Source: an uncultured Thermoguttaceae bacterium
GTDB taxonomy: Bacteria > Planctomycetota > Planctomycetia > Pirellulales > Thermoguttaceae
Reading direction: 5' to 3'
DNA: 64,000 nucleotides
NCBI GenBank assembly: GCA_938042245.1
Contig: CALIRO010000065.1
Span: 1 to 64,000, forward strand
The notes beneath the pieces are model-generated. The model did no database searches. It worked only from the letters and a program-made list of their open reading frames with translations, and was not told where the DNA came from. This document shows, piece by piece, positions 35,864 to 45,349 of this stretch. Within the stretch, counting starts at the first letter, position 1, and every line of letters begins with the position of its first letter. A program made the position numbers and the translations under genes.

Positions 35864-37345
35864 CTAATATCGGTAGTTGAGGAAGACCTGTACTTCGGCG
35901 TCGAAGGCGCGGTCGGGCCGATCATCCAGCGGTACCACCCCGCCCACGCCCAGGGTGCAGCGGGGACCGAACTCTGCGTGCAGTCCAAGGGTCAGGTTAA
36001 CTACATCGAGCCGATTCCATACATTGCCTACGCCTAAAGTGCGACCGGCTACAGTGCGGGAGAAAACATCCGCATCTTGGAGGGTGGTGGTATAATGAAC
36101 TTCTATTAGGCCGGCTAGGCCGGTTAGCCACTTGGCGCACAAATTCTGGTATAACCAATATCCGAGCGCAGCATCTACGTAGAGCAATGTCTGCTCAGTC
36201 CATTCGCCAATAGGCGTGCTGTCCAAAACCACTCGGTTGCTATTGAGTGGGACATCAACCTGGAGGAATGCCTGCCCAAAAAGCCGGTCTGTAGGCCGAA
36301 TGGCCGCCGCTCCAAAGGGCAATAGATGCACCGCTTCATTGTCGATGGCAAAAGGTGTGCCGTCGATGAAGCCATGGGCGTCGCTCCCCAGCGGGATATC
36401 GACGCCCAGGCCGCCGCCCAAAGCCCAGTATCGGCCCGCCCACAGCCGACCTTTGACAATGACCGCCAAATTGCCATAGTGGCTGGTACTGAGGCCCAGG
36501 CCCGGTACGTTCTGCGTACCCAGGGTGTCGGCCCGATGCGCTCCCGTAAACGGCATCCGCACCTCGCAGGACCACCGTCCCTCTAAAAAGGTTTTTTCGA
36601 TACCCAGAGTATATTGATCCAACGAGCCGACCCCATCCCCACTGACCGGATCAAACTCCTGGAACGCATTATGGAAATGGTTGTATTGGAAATAGAGCCG
36701 GTCGGTGGGCATCAGGCGGTTGTTTTCCGCGATTTTGACCCGTCGGGAACCACCGGCCAGAGGAATATCTGCATATGGAGTTGCTCCCGGTACAAAAGCC
36801 GCTCCAGCAAACACCTGTCCCGGCACCAAAAGATGATCGCCGAACATAAACGGGACATCTTCCGGGCAGAAGCAGCAATCGGTGTTGGCGTTTGCCGAGC
36901 TAGGGCAGAACGAGGCATCCGCTGAGGGGCTATCTAGAATCGATAGAGCCGAACCGCCCGGTTTGGAAGGCCCCGGCAACACACTGCCGGGTGCGGCAGA
37001 CGGCCCAACCCCCAGCGGAGAATTGCTATTGAGAGGCTTCGGACCCTGCACAGCGCCTCCCGGCAGAGGAGAAGGGGCTTCCGGCCTCGGCTTTTTCTGG
37101 TTGCCAGCGACATTGCCAGGTTTTTCGGTTTGCCCAGATGCCTGAGGAGGAGCCGGTTTGGTACTGGGTAGGGCCGGAGCATCCGGTAACGCTGGAAGTG
37201 CCGTGGGCGGAGCGGGATCGGCCGCCACCGCCTGCCCACTTGAACGCCACCCGCTCTGTTGAGCTAAACCCTCGCAGCTCCATCCAGTACCTATCATCCC
37301 CCAGACCATTACCACACCGACCAGTCCAACCCTCCTTGTGCACAT
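35864..37345 (-). CDS. Secreted beta-barrel-like outer-membrane protein
   Basis: This 493-residue protein has a signal peptide (VGLVGVVMVWGMIGTGW, cut near GLAQ). A Pro/Ala/Ser-rich section of about 120 residues follows, with a Cys-containing DCCFCPEDVPFMFGDH segment. A long C-terminal barrel region has alternating strands and ends with VFLNYRY, an aromatic C terminus typical of outer-membrane barrels. It resembles the planctomycetal barrel proteins that share LLVPGQVFAGAAF-type starts. AAAGGGGA six bases before the ATG fixes the start. An inverted repeat AATACCCC/GGGGTATT lies about 43 bases upstream. The gene is convergent with ackA. The role is unknown; a porin or surface protein is likely. 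Confidence 0.75.
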   Translation of the reverse strand: MCTRRVGLVGVVMVWGMIGTGWSCEGLAQQSGWRSSGQAVAADPAPPTALPALPDAPALPSTKPAPPQASGQTEKPGNVAGNQKKPRPEAPSPLPGGAVQGPKPLNSNSPLGVGPSAAPGSVLPGPSKPGGSALSILDSPSADASFCPSSANANTDCCFCPEDVPFMFGDHLLVPGQVFAGAAFVPGATPYADIPLAGGSRRVKIAENNRLMPTDRLYFQYNHFHNAFQEFDPVSGDGVGSLDQYTLGIEKTFLEGRWSCEVRMPFTGAHRADTLGTQNVPGLGLSTSHYGNLAVIVKGRLWAGRYWALGGGLGVDIPLGSDAHGFIDGTPFAIDNEAVHLLPFGAAAIRPTDRLFGQAFLQVDVPLNSNRVVLDSTPIGEWTEQTLLYVDAALGYWLYQNLCAKWLTGLAGLIEVHYTTTLQDADVFSRTVAGRTLGVGNVWNRLDVVNLTLGLHAEFGPRCTLGVGGVVPLDDRPDRAFDAEVQVFLNYRY

Positions 37346-38197
37346 TCCAAGTCCCCTTTATCCCTAAGACAAGGTCTTTCCCTACAGAATACCCCCCCTT
37401 AGGGGTATTGAATGAGAATCTAACAGATTTACCTGTTATGGAAACTCTATCGGTGGTATCGGTTTTTGGGATAAGATTTGATAATTTGGATTGAGAGAAT
37501 TTTGCGGAAATTTCAAACTAGTCTGGGTGGGCAAGTTGGGAGGGGTCCCTGGGGGGAAATACCTTCCCTTAAAGGTGGTAGTATCTCTTTTCAGAGACTC
37601 TCCCGAAATTCCAATAGCAAAGGTTGCTGAAGGGATTCGGCCTGGCTGAGTACTGCCTCCCAAACCCTTTCCACAATACCAGTTCCAAGAATGGACAACT
37701 CCCAAAGGAGCCGTCTGTCTAATCAGCCAAAGGGAGTTTCCGGACAGCCCCTCAGAATGCCCCCTATTGTTTGCGAGCGAAAAATGGGCAAAATAAGTTC
37801 TTAAGTTCACCTTCAGGTAACCCGCAATGGCAATCTTCGGCCCTTTGGGGGGTTCCCCAGTGGGTGATCCGGCTTTAGATCGCTAACCCCCGACCCTTCC
37901 TATCAGTCTGTGCCGAGCAGAGGTCCCGGTGGAACCTTTTGGGAGGTTTCCTTTTGGTAGAGGCTCTTCGCAAGAGATTTACCAATGGGGAGGCCAGAGG
38001 CAATCTACTGAGTGGTTGGAGACATGGGAGTTAGAAAGTTGTGTGAGCGAATGTTGATTGGCAAAACTCTCCGAAACAAAAGGAATTGTGAAAACTGGCA
38101 AAAGTCAAGCTTTCTGCCCCCCTGATATACCGCCTTCCAGCCAGAACGAGCGATAAACGGTTCTTTTTCGTGGAAGTTTTCTTCAAGGAGTAGGTGC
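37346..38197. other. Long divergent spacer without recognised gene
   Basis: This is the longest gene-free stretch (852 bases), between the barrel gene (minus) and the isomerase (plus). An inverted repeat AATACCCC-CCCTTA-GGGGTATT occupies 37388-37409 near the barrel start. An ORF at 37436-37810 on the minus strand opens with GTG and has no ribosome binding site, so I do not call it. AAGGAG near 38185 serves the isomerase. I see no tRNA or known RNA. Confidence 0.45.
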
Positions 38198-39043
38198 ATG
38201 AGCGATATTGAAATTGGCGCCAATCTGGAAGTGGTGCGTAGCGCCCACAAATCGTTTCGGGAAGGCATTCGGATCCTTTCCCAATTGGGCTATAAGTATT
38301 GCGAGCCGTGCGTGGCGACCGGCTATGACCTGTTGGCCTTGGGCGGCTACTACCACATGCTTTCCATGCAGGACGATCCGCTGGAGGTGAAAGAGTGGAT
38401 GGACGAGGTGGGCATTAAGCCGTCGGCCGTCAGCGCCCACAGTCCGCTGATGCGTCCGGAAGTGTCTATTCCGTATCTGACGCAGGCCATCCGATATGCC
38501 AGCGACATTGGCGCTCCGGTGGTAACTACCGACGAAGGATGGCGTCCGGAAGGCATGAGCGAAGAGGAAGCCTTTCAGATCATGCGATATACCATTCGGC
38601 AGGTGATGCGGACTGCGGAACGCTACGGGATTAAAGTCGGTCTGGAGCCGCACGCCTTCTTTACCGTCCGTAAAGATACGTTCATCCGCATTCTCGAGCT
38701 CTCCGATAGCCCCTGCTGGGGAGTCAATTGGGACCCTGGCAACTTCTATCTCGGGGGGATCGACGACGTTTATGAAGCGCTGGATGCAGTGGCCGATCGG
38801 CTGTTCCATATGCACGGCAAAGACATTAGCTTCGAGCAGTCGGACGCAGAGCGGGGCAAAGTCACCGGCACCCCTGTCGGCTGCGCTTGCGGCGAAGGAG
38901 TGATCGATTGGCCACGAATCATCCGGATCCTCCGAAAACACAGTTTCCGGGGGGTCATCAGCGTCGAATGTGCCACCATCGATCAGGCAGATCGCAGCCT
39001 GAAATACCTCCAAAAAGTAATCGCCGAAACACCCGCTGAGTGA
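38198..39043 (+). CDS. TIM-barrel sugar-phosphate isomerase/epimerase
   Basis: This 281-residue protein belongs to the xylose-isomerase-like TIM-barrel family (AP endonuclease 2 fold). Metal-ligand candidates are the acidic residues in VVTTDEGW, the glutamate in KVGLEPHAF, the aspartate in WGVNWDPGNF, the histidine in LFHMHGKDI and the glutamate in GVISVECATI. Members epimerise or isomerise sugars and inositols. The substrate is not clear from the residues. AAGGAG seven bases before the ATG fixes the start. The nuclease gene follows after 142 bases on the same strand, but no metabolic neighbour suggests a pathway. Confidence 0.82.
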   Translation: MSDIEIGANLEVVRSAHKSFREGIRILSQLGYKYCEPCVATGYDLLALGGYYHMLSMQDDPLEVKEWMDEVGIKPSAVSAHSPLMRPEVSIPYLTQAIRYASDIGAPVVTTDEGWRPEGMSEEEAFQIMRYTIRQVMRTAERYGIKVGLEPHAFFTVRKDTFIRILELSDSPCWGVNWDPGNFYLGGIDDVYEALDAVADRLFHMHGKDISFEQSDAERGKVTGTPVGCACGEGVIDWPRIIRILRKHSFRGVISVECATIDQADRSLKYLQKVIAETPAE

Positions 39044-39185
39044 GCCCCTGTTTGGAGCAACCAACGCAAAGCTTCCGTTTTCCGGGGTTCTTCTGGGGAC
39101 GCTCGGAACATTCTGGCCCATTAGGGCGGCAAAGATGGGCATCTAGCAAGCGGAAAACGGTTCACATTCCCAGGAGGCTCTTCGT

Positions 39186-40364
39186 ATGCGCCTGATGCAC
39201 ACCGCAGACCTTCATCTTCATCCAGAGTATCCGGAACGTCGAAAAGCCCTGGAAACAATTTGCCAATTGGCAAAAGAGTATGACTGCTCTGCTTTGCTCA
39301 TCGCCGGGGATCTTTTCGACCGGGCGGAAGTAGCCTTAAAGGAGCGCCCCAAGCTCAGGGAACTATTTGACAGGTATCCGTTTGAAGTATTCATCGTGGC
39401 CGGCAATCATGATGAACGATGTTATGCTTCCCAGTTTGATTACGGTCAGCGAGTCCATATAGCTGCTCAGAAGGGCTTGGAACGGTGGTCCACCAAGTAC
39501 GGTGTAGAAATTTGGGGCTTGCCGTTTCAACGCGGGACTCAGGCGGGAACCTATCTGGCACAGCAGACCCCCCAGCCCCAGACTCCCACGGTATTGCTGA
39601 CCCATGCGAGTTTCTACCATTCCGATTCCCATTGGCTTGGGATCTGTCGACAGTTGCAACAACATGAACAAGAAGAATCGACGGGCGAGTTTGCCTTGTT
39701 GGCCCAAGACCTGCAAGGCAAAGGATTCTCTTACGTAGCGTTGGGGCACTGGCATAATCCAACCCATCCGCCGCTCCAAATGGAGCAGACTTTGGTTGCT
39801 TACGCTGGCAGTCCATGTCCGGTAGCTTCGGATGAGTTGGGGCGCCGGCAGGCGGTGCTGGTGGAATTGGAAGCAGGAAAAGTAAATGTACAGTTTATCA
39901 CCATCCAAGGAGTTCCTTATTATCGGAAAGAGAGATTTTTTGTGGTTCCCGGGGGAGAAGAACGACTGGTAAACCAACTGGCCGATTTTCTCCAACAACA
40001 GGCCGATCCCCTTGCCAGGGCAAAGCTCCGTCTGGAGGGGTTTCTGCAGTGGGAGGAGAGCAGATTTCGGGCAGAGCTGGAACGCTTACGCTCCCAATAT
40101 GAGGGAGCGTGGGATAAGCTAACAATAGAACACCATTGGAGCAACCTCTCCGAAACACCTTCTGGACTGGTTAAAATGTTTATCGAGCAAATCAGCGCAA
40201 CCACTCAGGAGAACTTCCAACCCCTGCTTAACGAGTTTGAACCAGAACCATTACGGAAAATAGCTCAGGAGTGGATCTACCAGGCCCATGAAGAGTTAAA
40301 ACAGGAGGCGCTCTGCCTGGGACTTGAGGCGATTCACCAGCAACAACAAAGGAGCCGTCGATGA
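39186..40364 (+). CDS. yhaO: YhaO/SbcD-like metallophosphoesterase nuclease
   Basis: This 392-residue protein has the calcineurin-like nuclease motifs: MHTADLHLH, LIAGDLFDRAEV, VAGNHDERC, LLTHASF and ALGHWHNP. It matches the YhaO/SbcD nuclease group, which processes DNA ends with an SMC-like ATPase partner. AGGAGG eight bases before the ATG fixes the start. The stop overlaps the ATG of the next gene by four bases (ATGA), so the two are made together. The C-terminal part, with many Gln and Leu residues, probably binds the partner. Confidence 0.88.
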   Translation: MRLMHTADLHLHPEYPERRKALETICQLAKEYDCSALLIAGDLFDRAEVALKERPKLRELFDRYPFEVFIVAGNHDERCYASQFDYGQRVHIAAQKGLERWSTKYGVEIWGLPFQRGTQAGTYLAQQTPQPQTPTVLLTHASFYHSDSHWLGICRQLQQHEQEESTGEFALLAQDLQGKGFSYVALGHWHNPTHPPLQMEQTLVAYAGSPCPVASDELGRRQAVLVELEAGKVNVQFITIQGVPYYRKERFFVVPGGEERLVNQLADFLQQQADPLARAKLRLEGFLQWEESRFRAELERLRSQYEGAWDKLTIEHHWSNLSETPSGLVKMFIEQISATTQENFQPLLNEFEPEPLRKIAQEWIYQAHEELKQEALCLGLEAIHQQQQRSRR

Positions 40365-42814
40365 AAATCCATCACATCTATCTTCGGCCATTGGGCCCAT
40401 TGCCGGAAGTAAACTTTCGGCCTGGTCCGCTTACGGTAATTTACGACGGCAACGAAGCCGGCAAAACGGCGCTGGTGGACGGCCTGGTGCAACTGCTTTT
40501 CGGCAAAAGCGCCTTTCCGGGCTCCGATCGGTTTGGGGAGGCCGCCGGAAAAATACAGATCGAACACCAGGGCGCCCCACATACACTGTCCGGGAAACAA
40601 AGTGTGACGAAATTGCTTGGTTGGCAGCAAAGTCGATCCCAGTTTGGCAGGTTTTTTTGTGTGCGGGCTGGTGAACTCGATTTAGCAGCCCGATCGGAAA
40701 CCTTTCCCCAGCTTATGGACGCCTTAATTAGCGTATTAGGAGAATTGGACGTTTCGCCCCAGCGGGTCATCAAAAGCGTGCAAGAGGCGGCCTGTCTGAC
40801 CAGTTCGGGCAAATGGTCTGATGAACAGTCCCACGGCCGAGCTTCGCAAATCCAAGAAACCACGAAAAGACTTCGCCAATTGAACGACGCCCTGGCAAGT
40901 GCCTTGACTCTCCAAGAAAAAGAAAAGAAAACAGCAGAAACACTCCAAGAACTCAGCAAGCTCGACCAGCAGATCCAACAACTCGAGAACCTGCTCGTGC
41001 AGCTCGAACAGCAGAGGGCGGCGCAGCGTTATCATCAGGCCCATTCCTATTATCATCAGTGGCAAACCCTCCAGAAGGAAATTCAACAAGACTACGCCCG
41101 CTATCGTCTCCAAGACCTGCAGGAGTGGCAAAACTGGGAACAACAATTGAAAAGCAAACAGGAAGCCTTTCAAAAAGCCAAAGACCATCAAGCCCGCCTT
41201 GCACAGGAACAAAAAAACCTTACTGAGCAACTTGCCGATCGCCGAACCGAACTGCAACTTCAAAAACATGAGTGGGAAAGGGCCAACGAGAATAAGCAAA
41301 CACTAGAAGACCATCTGCGAGCGGAACGACGGAAGCTTTCTGAGCAAGTTACTTTTCTTACCGCTGAATTAACTAAGTATCGTCAAGCCGAGCTTTCTGT
41401 GCGCCAGCGGGAGGTATGGGCTAGGCTGATGCCTTGGACTGCTGGTGCGGCGATCCTGCTTTGCGCGGCCTGTTTGGCCGTCGCTATGCTAAAAAGTCTA
41501 TTTTGGGGAGCGATCGGCTTAGGAATTTTTCTAGTGCTCGCTCTCTTTGCCGTGTGGTGGGCCTACAGGTGGCGGTTGCAGGCAGAAGCAGTTCATCAAC
41601 AGGAAGCAGCCTTGCGGGAGCAGGCTGCCCAAGCGGGACTGCCTTGGAAGGGGGTGGAACAGTTTGGAGAGACGCTGCGCCATTGGCAGGAGGAAAAGGA
41701 GAAGCAGTTGGAAGAAAAACGTCAGATGGCGGAAAAACGCTACCAGCAATGCGCGGAAGAGGTAGCACGATTAGAAACAAATGTTCAGTATCTTACGAGC
41801 CGATTAGAGGAACTCAACCATGACCTGGCATTAGCCGAGCAACATCGTGCCCAATTGGAACAACAGATCGAAGCCCTCCAGGCGGATATCCAGCAAATCC
41901 GCCAGCGCTGTGGGTTGCCAGAGCGTGCCGATTTAGAACAAAAGGTCCATCAGCGTCAAGCCTTAGAAGCCAAGCAGGCCGAGCTGAAAGCTTCTTTATC
42001 TACCCTTACTGAGCGAGACGATGCCAAAGGTTGGCTCGCATGGTTGGACCAAACAAGCCAGAACCTCCCGCCCCCATGGAAAGAGACCGCTACTGGCTTA
42101 CCGAGTCTTGAAGAAATAGAAAAACAACTGGATCAGCTCCGCTATCAGCGCAGTCGCATGCAGCAGGAGCGACAGGGGCTCAATCAAGAGGCGGAGCAGT
42201 TGCGCAAGACATGCGACGAGCTTCGGGCCAAATTGCATCCGCTGGGCGTCCGCGATGCCGTCCAGGTGTACCTTGCTATGGAAGATGCCCAACAGAAGTT
42301 GAAGGAATGGGTCAAACAGCGTTTGGCGGCCCTGCTAGCCATCCATGTTCTCCACGAGTTGCAACAGAGCTATGTCTCCGCCTTGCAGGAGCCGCTTGAC
42401 GAGGCCAGTACCATCTTTCAGCAAATCACCCAACGGTATCAGGGCCTTCGATATGATCGGAGCGGGGGACGTTTCTACGCCTGGGAGCAAAATGGGCAAG
42501 AATTCGACGAGGAAAAACTTAGCAGCGGTGCTCGGGCGCAACTGCTTTTTGCCGTTCGGCTGGCACTGGTCCAGAAGCTTTGTTCCCAGGAACCTGGTTT
42601 TCTGATTTTGGATGATCCATTCCTTACCTACGCTTCGGATCGCAAAGAGCGGGCGGTTGCCTACCTAGCTAATTTGGTCCAGCAAGGCTGGCAGGTGGTA
42701 TATCTTACCGTCGATCCAGCCACCCGAGATCTGTTTTGCCAGAAGAAACCGGATTCTCAGGTGCTCTCCATAGCCGATCTGAGCCGTCCCGTCCAAATAT
42801 CTCAAAGTCTCTAA
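40361..42814 (+). CDS. yhaN: YhaN/SbcC-like ATPase with coiled coils and internal membrane helices
   Basis: This 817-residue protein has an N-terminal ATP-binding part (Walker A YDGNEAGKTALVDG) and a C-terminal part with the ABC signature EEKLSSGARAQL and Walker B GFLILDDPFLTYA. The middle is coiled coil with runs of Gln, Glu and Leu. Two hydrophobic helices lie in the middle (TAGAAILLCAACLAVAML and FWGAIGLGIFLVLALFAVW, about residues 365-405). They match the membrane segments of Bacillus YhaN and are absent from classical SbcC. The pair is likely a membrane-tethered DNA-repair or end-processing machine. AAGGAG is six bases before the ATG. Confidence 0.88.
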   Translation: MKIHHIYLRPLGPLPEVNFRPGPLTVIYDGNEAGKTALVDGLVQLLFGKSAFPGSDRFGEAAGKIQIEHQGAPHTLSGKQSVTKLLGWQQSRSQFGRFFCVRAGELDLAARSETFPQLMDALISVLGELDVSPQRVIKSVQEAACLTSSGKWSDEQSHGRASQIQETTKRLRQLNDALASALTLQEKEKKTAETLQELSKLDQQIQQLENLLVQLEQQRAAQRYHQAHSYYHQWQTLQKEIQQDYARYRLQDLQEWQNWEQQLKSKQEAFQKAKDHQARLAQEQKNLTEQLADRRTELQLQKHEWERANENKQTLEDHLRAERRKLSEQVTFLTAELTKYRQAELSVRQREVWARLMPWTAGAAILLCAACLAVAMLKSLFWGAIGLGIFLVLALFAVWWAYRWRLQAEAVHQQEAALREQAAQAGLPWKGVEQFGETLRHWQEEKEKQLEEKRQMAEKRYQQCAEEVARLETNVQYLTSRLEELNHDLALAEQHRAQLEQQIEALQADIQQIRQRCGLPERADLEQKVHQRQALEAKQAELKASLSTLTERDDAKGWLAWLDQTSQNLPPPWKETATGLPSLEEIEKQLDQLRYQRSRMQQERQGLNQEAEQLRKTCDELRAKLHPLGVRDAVQVYLAMEDAQQKLKEWVKQRLAALLAIHVLHELQQSYVSALQEPLDEASTIFQQITQRYQGLRYDRSGGRFYAWEQNGQEFDEEKLSSGARAQLLFAVRLALVQKLCSQEPGFLILDDPFLTYASDRKERAVAYLANLVQQGWQVVYLTVDPATRDLFCQKKPDSQVLSIADLSRPVQISQSL

Positions 42815-42997
42815 CTAACCTTCTCTACTCGAACTTTTCCCATGCGGAAGCCACCCCGGAGAAGCAATCTCTTCGCTGATGGTACCACACATTGGAATTC
42901 GGAAGTTATATGAACTAACGTACGCTCCTGTAAAACCATCGGCAATAAAAGAAGCGATGACAATGGAAAAATGCGAGTCTCCGAGTATCTCAATCAT
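42815..42997 (-). CDS. Possible small protein, unknown
   Basis: A 60-residue frame reads MIEILGDSHFSIVIASFIAD and continues FTGAYVSSYNFRIP. TTGAGG seven bases before the ATG could be the ribosome binding site. It is not antisense to a gene, since it lies just past the ATPase stop on the other strand. Composition is protein-like, but I recognise no family. It may be a relic of a longer gene. Confidence 0.3.
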   Translation of the reverse strand: MIEILGDSHFSIVIASFIADGFTGAYVSSYNFRIPMCGTISEEIASPGWLPHGKSSSREG

Positions 42998-43173
42998 CTC
43001 GGAACCTCAAGAAGTTGGCTAAACCAATCCAGTCGAACAATCGAGCCTCCCGTCTCATGCTTTCCTGCAGGGGAAAGCCCAGAACTTCTCGCAGGGGCCA
43101 TTTGGTTCCGGGGCTGCTAGTTTAGGCATTATCCGCCGGGGAGCTAATCTAGCCAAACACCCTACTAGGGAGG

Positions 43174-44568
43174 TTAAAACTCGGCATTTCCCGGCGTGCG
43201 TGGGAAGGGGATGACATCTCGGATATTGGCCATACCGGTGGCAAACTGCAAGACCCGCTCCACGCCCAGCCCATAGCCGGAATGCGGCACTGTACCAAAG
43301 CGTCGAAGGTCTAAATACCACCAATAGGTTTCGATTTTTAGGCCTTGCTCTTTCATTCGCTCCAGCAACACGTCATACCGGTCTTCCCGCTGACTGCCGC
43401 CGATGATTTCCCCCACTTTGGGCACCAGTACGTCCATGGCCCGGACCGTCCGTCCGTCCTCATTGAGCTTCATATAGAACGGCTTGATTGTTCGGGGATA
43501 ATTGTAGAGGATCACCGGTGCGTTGAAATATTGTTCCGTTAAATATCGTTCATGTTCGGCCTGAAGGTCTTTGCCCCAGGCCACCGGAAACTCGAAGGAC
43601 CGTCCGGAAGCCAGCAGGATGTCAATGGCCTCGGTGTACGAAACTCGGATAAATTGGCTATCTAGAATTTTTTGCAAGGTATCGATCACGGTTGGGTCAA
43701 TCCGCTGGCGGAAGAACTCCATTTCTTCTGGACATTTTTCTAGTAAGTGGCGGAACAGGTATTTCAGGTTTCGCTCCGCCAGGTCCATCGTATCTTCCAG
43801 TTCAAAGAAGGCCATTTCCGGCTCCACCATCCAGAACTCGGCTAGATGACGCGGCGTATTGGAGTTTTCCGCGCGGAAGGTTGGTCCGAAGGTATAGACT
43901 TTGCCCAGGGCACAGGCCAACGCTTCCGCCTCCAATTGGCCGCTTACCGTCAGATAAGTGGGTCGGCCGAAAAAGTCCTGCCGATAATCCACACTGCCCC
44001 CTTCGTTTCGCGGCAGGTTTTCCAGGTTCAACGTGGTAACCTGGAACATGGCGCCGGCGCCTTCGCAATCGCTGGCGGTGATGATCGGGGTATGAATATA
44101 GATAAAACCTTCTTTTTGGAAAAACTCATGGATTGCCCAGCAGAGCTGATTCCGCACCCGGGCAATGGCGCCGAAGGTATTGGTTCGGCTGCGCAGATGG
44201 GCAATGCTACGCAAGAACTCAAACGAATGCTGCTTTTTCTGGAGCGGATAGGATTCCGGATCGGCCAGACCAAGGACCGTGATTTGTCGGGCTTCCATTT
44301 CAGTAGCTTGTCCTTTGCCGGGCGAGGCCTTGATCAGCCCCTCAGCCCGCACGCTGCATCCGGCCGTTAGATGCCGCAGTTGGCTCTCATAGTTCGGTAA
44401 ACTGGCCGGCGCGATGATCTGCAAGTTCCCTAAACAAGAGCCGTCGTTCAGTTCCAGGAAACTAAACCCGGCCTTGGAGTCCCGGCGGGTGCGCACCCAA
44501 CCTTGAACGATCGCCTCTTTCCCGACCGATTCCAGCCGACGTGCTTGGGCCACGCTGAGTTTCTCCAT
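43174..44568 (-). CDS. asnS: Asparaginyl-tRNA synthetase
   Basis: This 464-residue enzyme charges tRNA-Asn. The OB-fold anticodon domain has [20 protein letters not shown]. The class IIb core has [20 protein letters not shown], motif 2 [15 protein letters not shown] and motif 3 [12 protein letters not shown] frame opens upstream to 44607, but GGAGAGGCGG precedes the ATG at 44568 and MEKLSVAQA is a normal start. The presence of AsnRS suggests direct charging of asparagine rather than reliance on the amidotransferase route. It is separated by 174 bases from the hisB stop upstream. Confidence 0.95.
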   Translation of the reverse strand: MEKLSVAQARRLESVGKEAIVQGWVRTRRDSKAGFSFLELNDGSCLGNLQIIAPASLPNYESQLRHLTAGCSVRAEGLIKASPGKGQATEMEARQITVLGLADPESYPLQKKQHSFEFLRSIAHLRSRTNTFGAIARVRNQLCWAIHEFFQKEGFIYIHTPIITASDCEGAGAMFQVTTLNLENLPRNEGGSVDYRQDFFGRPTYLTVSGQLEAEALACALGKVYTFGPTFRAENSNTPRHLAEFWMVEPEMAFFELEDTMDLAERNLKYLFRHLLEKCPEEMEFFRQRIDPTVIDTLQKILDSQFIRVSYTEAIDILLASGRSFEFPVAWGKDLQAEHERYLTEQYFNAPVILYNYPRTIKPFYMKLNEDGRTVRAMDVLVPKVGEIIGGSQREDRYDVLLERMKEQGLKIETYWWYLDLRRFGTVPHSGYGLGVERVLQFATGMANIRDVIPFPRTPGNAEF

Positions 44569-44742
44569 TCCGCCTCTCCTTGAATGTGCCGAAACGATCG
44601 ACACCATCCTATCGGTTTACCCACAAGCCAACCTGCTCGCCCCTCTCCCTCCGCATCAATTCCCCAAAGGAAACTCCCCCTATTTCCGAATCCTGATTTT
44701 GCCGGCTTGGCTGGATCATCCAGATTCTTTTGGCGATGGGTA

Positions 44743-45330
44743 CTAAAGTACCCCCTTCGTGCTGGGCAAGCCGGGCAGACGAGGATCTTGGGCAACGGCC
44801 ATGCGCAAAGCACGGGCCGTGGCTTTAAAAATTCCCTCGGCAATATGGTGGCTATTGCGCCCATAATGCACCAGCAGATGCAGATTGCACAAGGCATGAG
44901 TGGCCACCGCATGCCAAAAATCATGAACCAACTGCGTGTCGAACTGGCCGATTTTTTCTGTAGGAAAGTCCGCCCGAAGCACCAAATACGGCCGACCCCC
45001 TAAATCCACCGCTGCCGTAACCAAAGTCTCTTCCATCGGCAGCACGGCATAGCCGTACCGGCCAATCCCCTGTTTGTTGCCCAGGGCTTCTCGAATCGCT
45101 TGTCCTAGACAGATCCCCACATCTTCCACTGTATGGTGTTGATCGACCTCCAGGTCGCCTTTGGCTTGGACTGTGAGGTCCCAGGCGGCATGGAGGGCCA
45201 AAAGCTCCAGCATATGATCGAAAAAACCGATTCCTGTATTCACTTCCGCTTGACCTTGGCCATCCAGGTTCAGCCGGACTTCGATCTGGGTTTCCTGGGT
45301 CTTCCGTTGGAGGGAGGCGGTTCGAGCCAT
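44743..45330 (-). CDS. hisB: Imidazoleglycerol-phosphate dehydratase
   Basis: This 195-residue enzyme catalyses the sixth step of histidine synthesis. The metal-binding blocks are [50 protein letters not shown] and [18 protein letters not shown]. It is a single-domain form without the fused histidinol-phosphatase of enterobacteria. The longer frame to 45459 is rejected because TGGAG is at the right distance from the ATG at 45330 and MARTASL is a normal start. It lies 19 bases after hisC, so the two are co-translated. Confidence 0.95.
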   Translation of the reverse strand: MARTASLQRKTQETQIEVRLNLDGQGQAEVNTGIGFFDHMLELLALHAAWDLTVQAKGDLEVDQHHTVEDVGICLGQAIREALGNKQGIGRYGYAVLPMEETLVTAAVDLGGRPYLVLRADFPTEKIGQFDTQLVHDFWHAVATHALCNLHLLVHYGRNSHHIAEGIFKATARALRMAVAQDPRLPGLPSTKGVL

Positions 45331-45349
45331 CAGGTTTCTCCAGCCGTCT

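Noticed and set aside
37436-37810. 124-codon open frame in the long spacer
   Set aside because: It opens with GTG, has no ribosome binding site and no recognisable motif.
38183-39142. 319-codon open frame on the minus strand
   Set aside because: It is fully antisense to the TIM-barrel isomerase, which has clear family motifs and a good ribosome binding site. The antisense frame has no recognisable domain.
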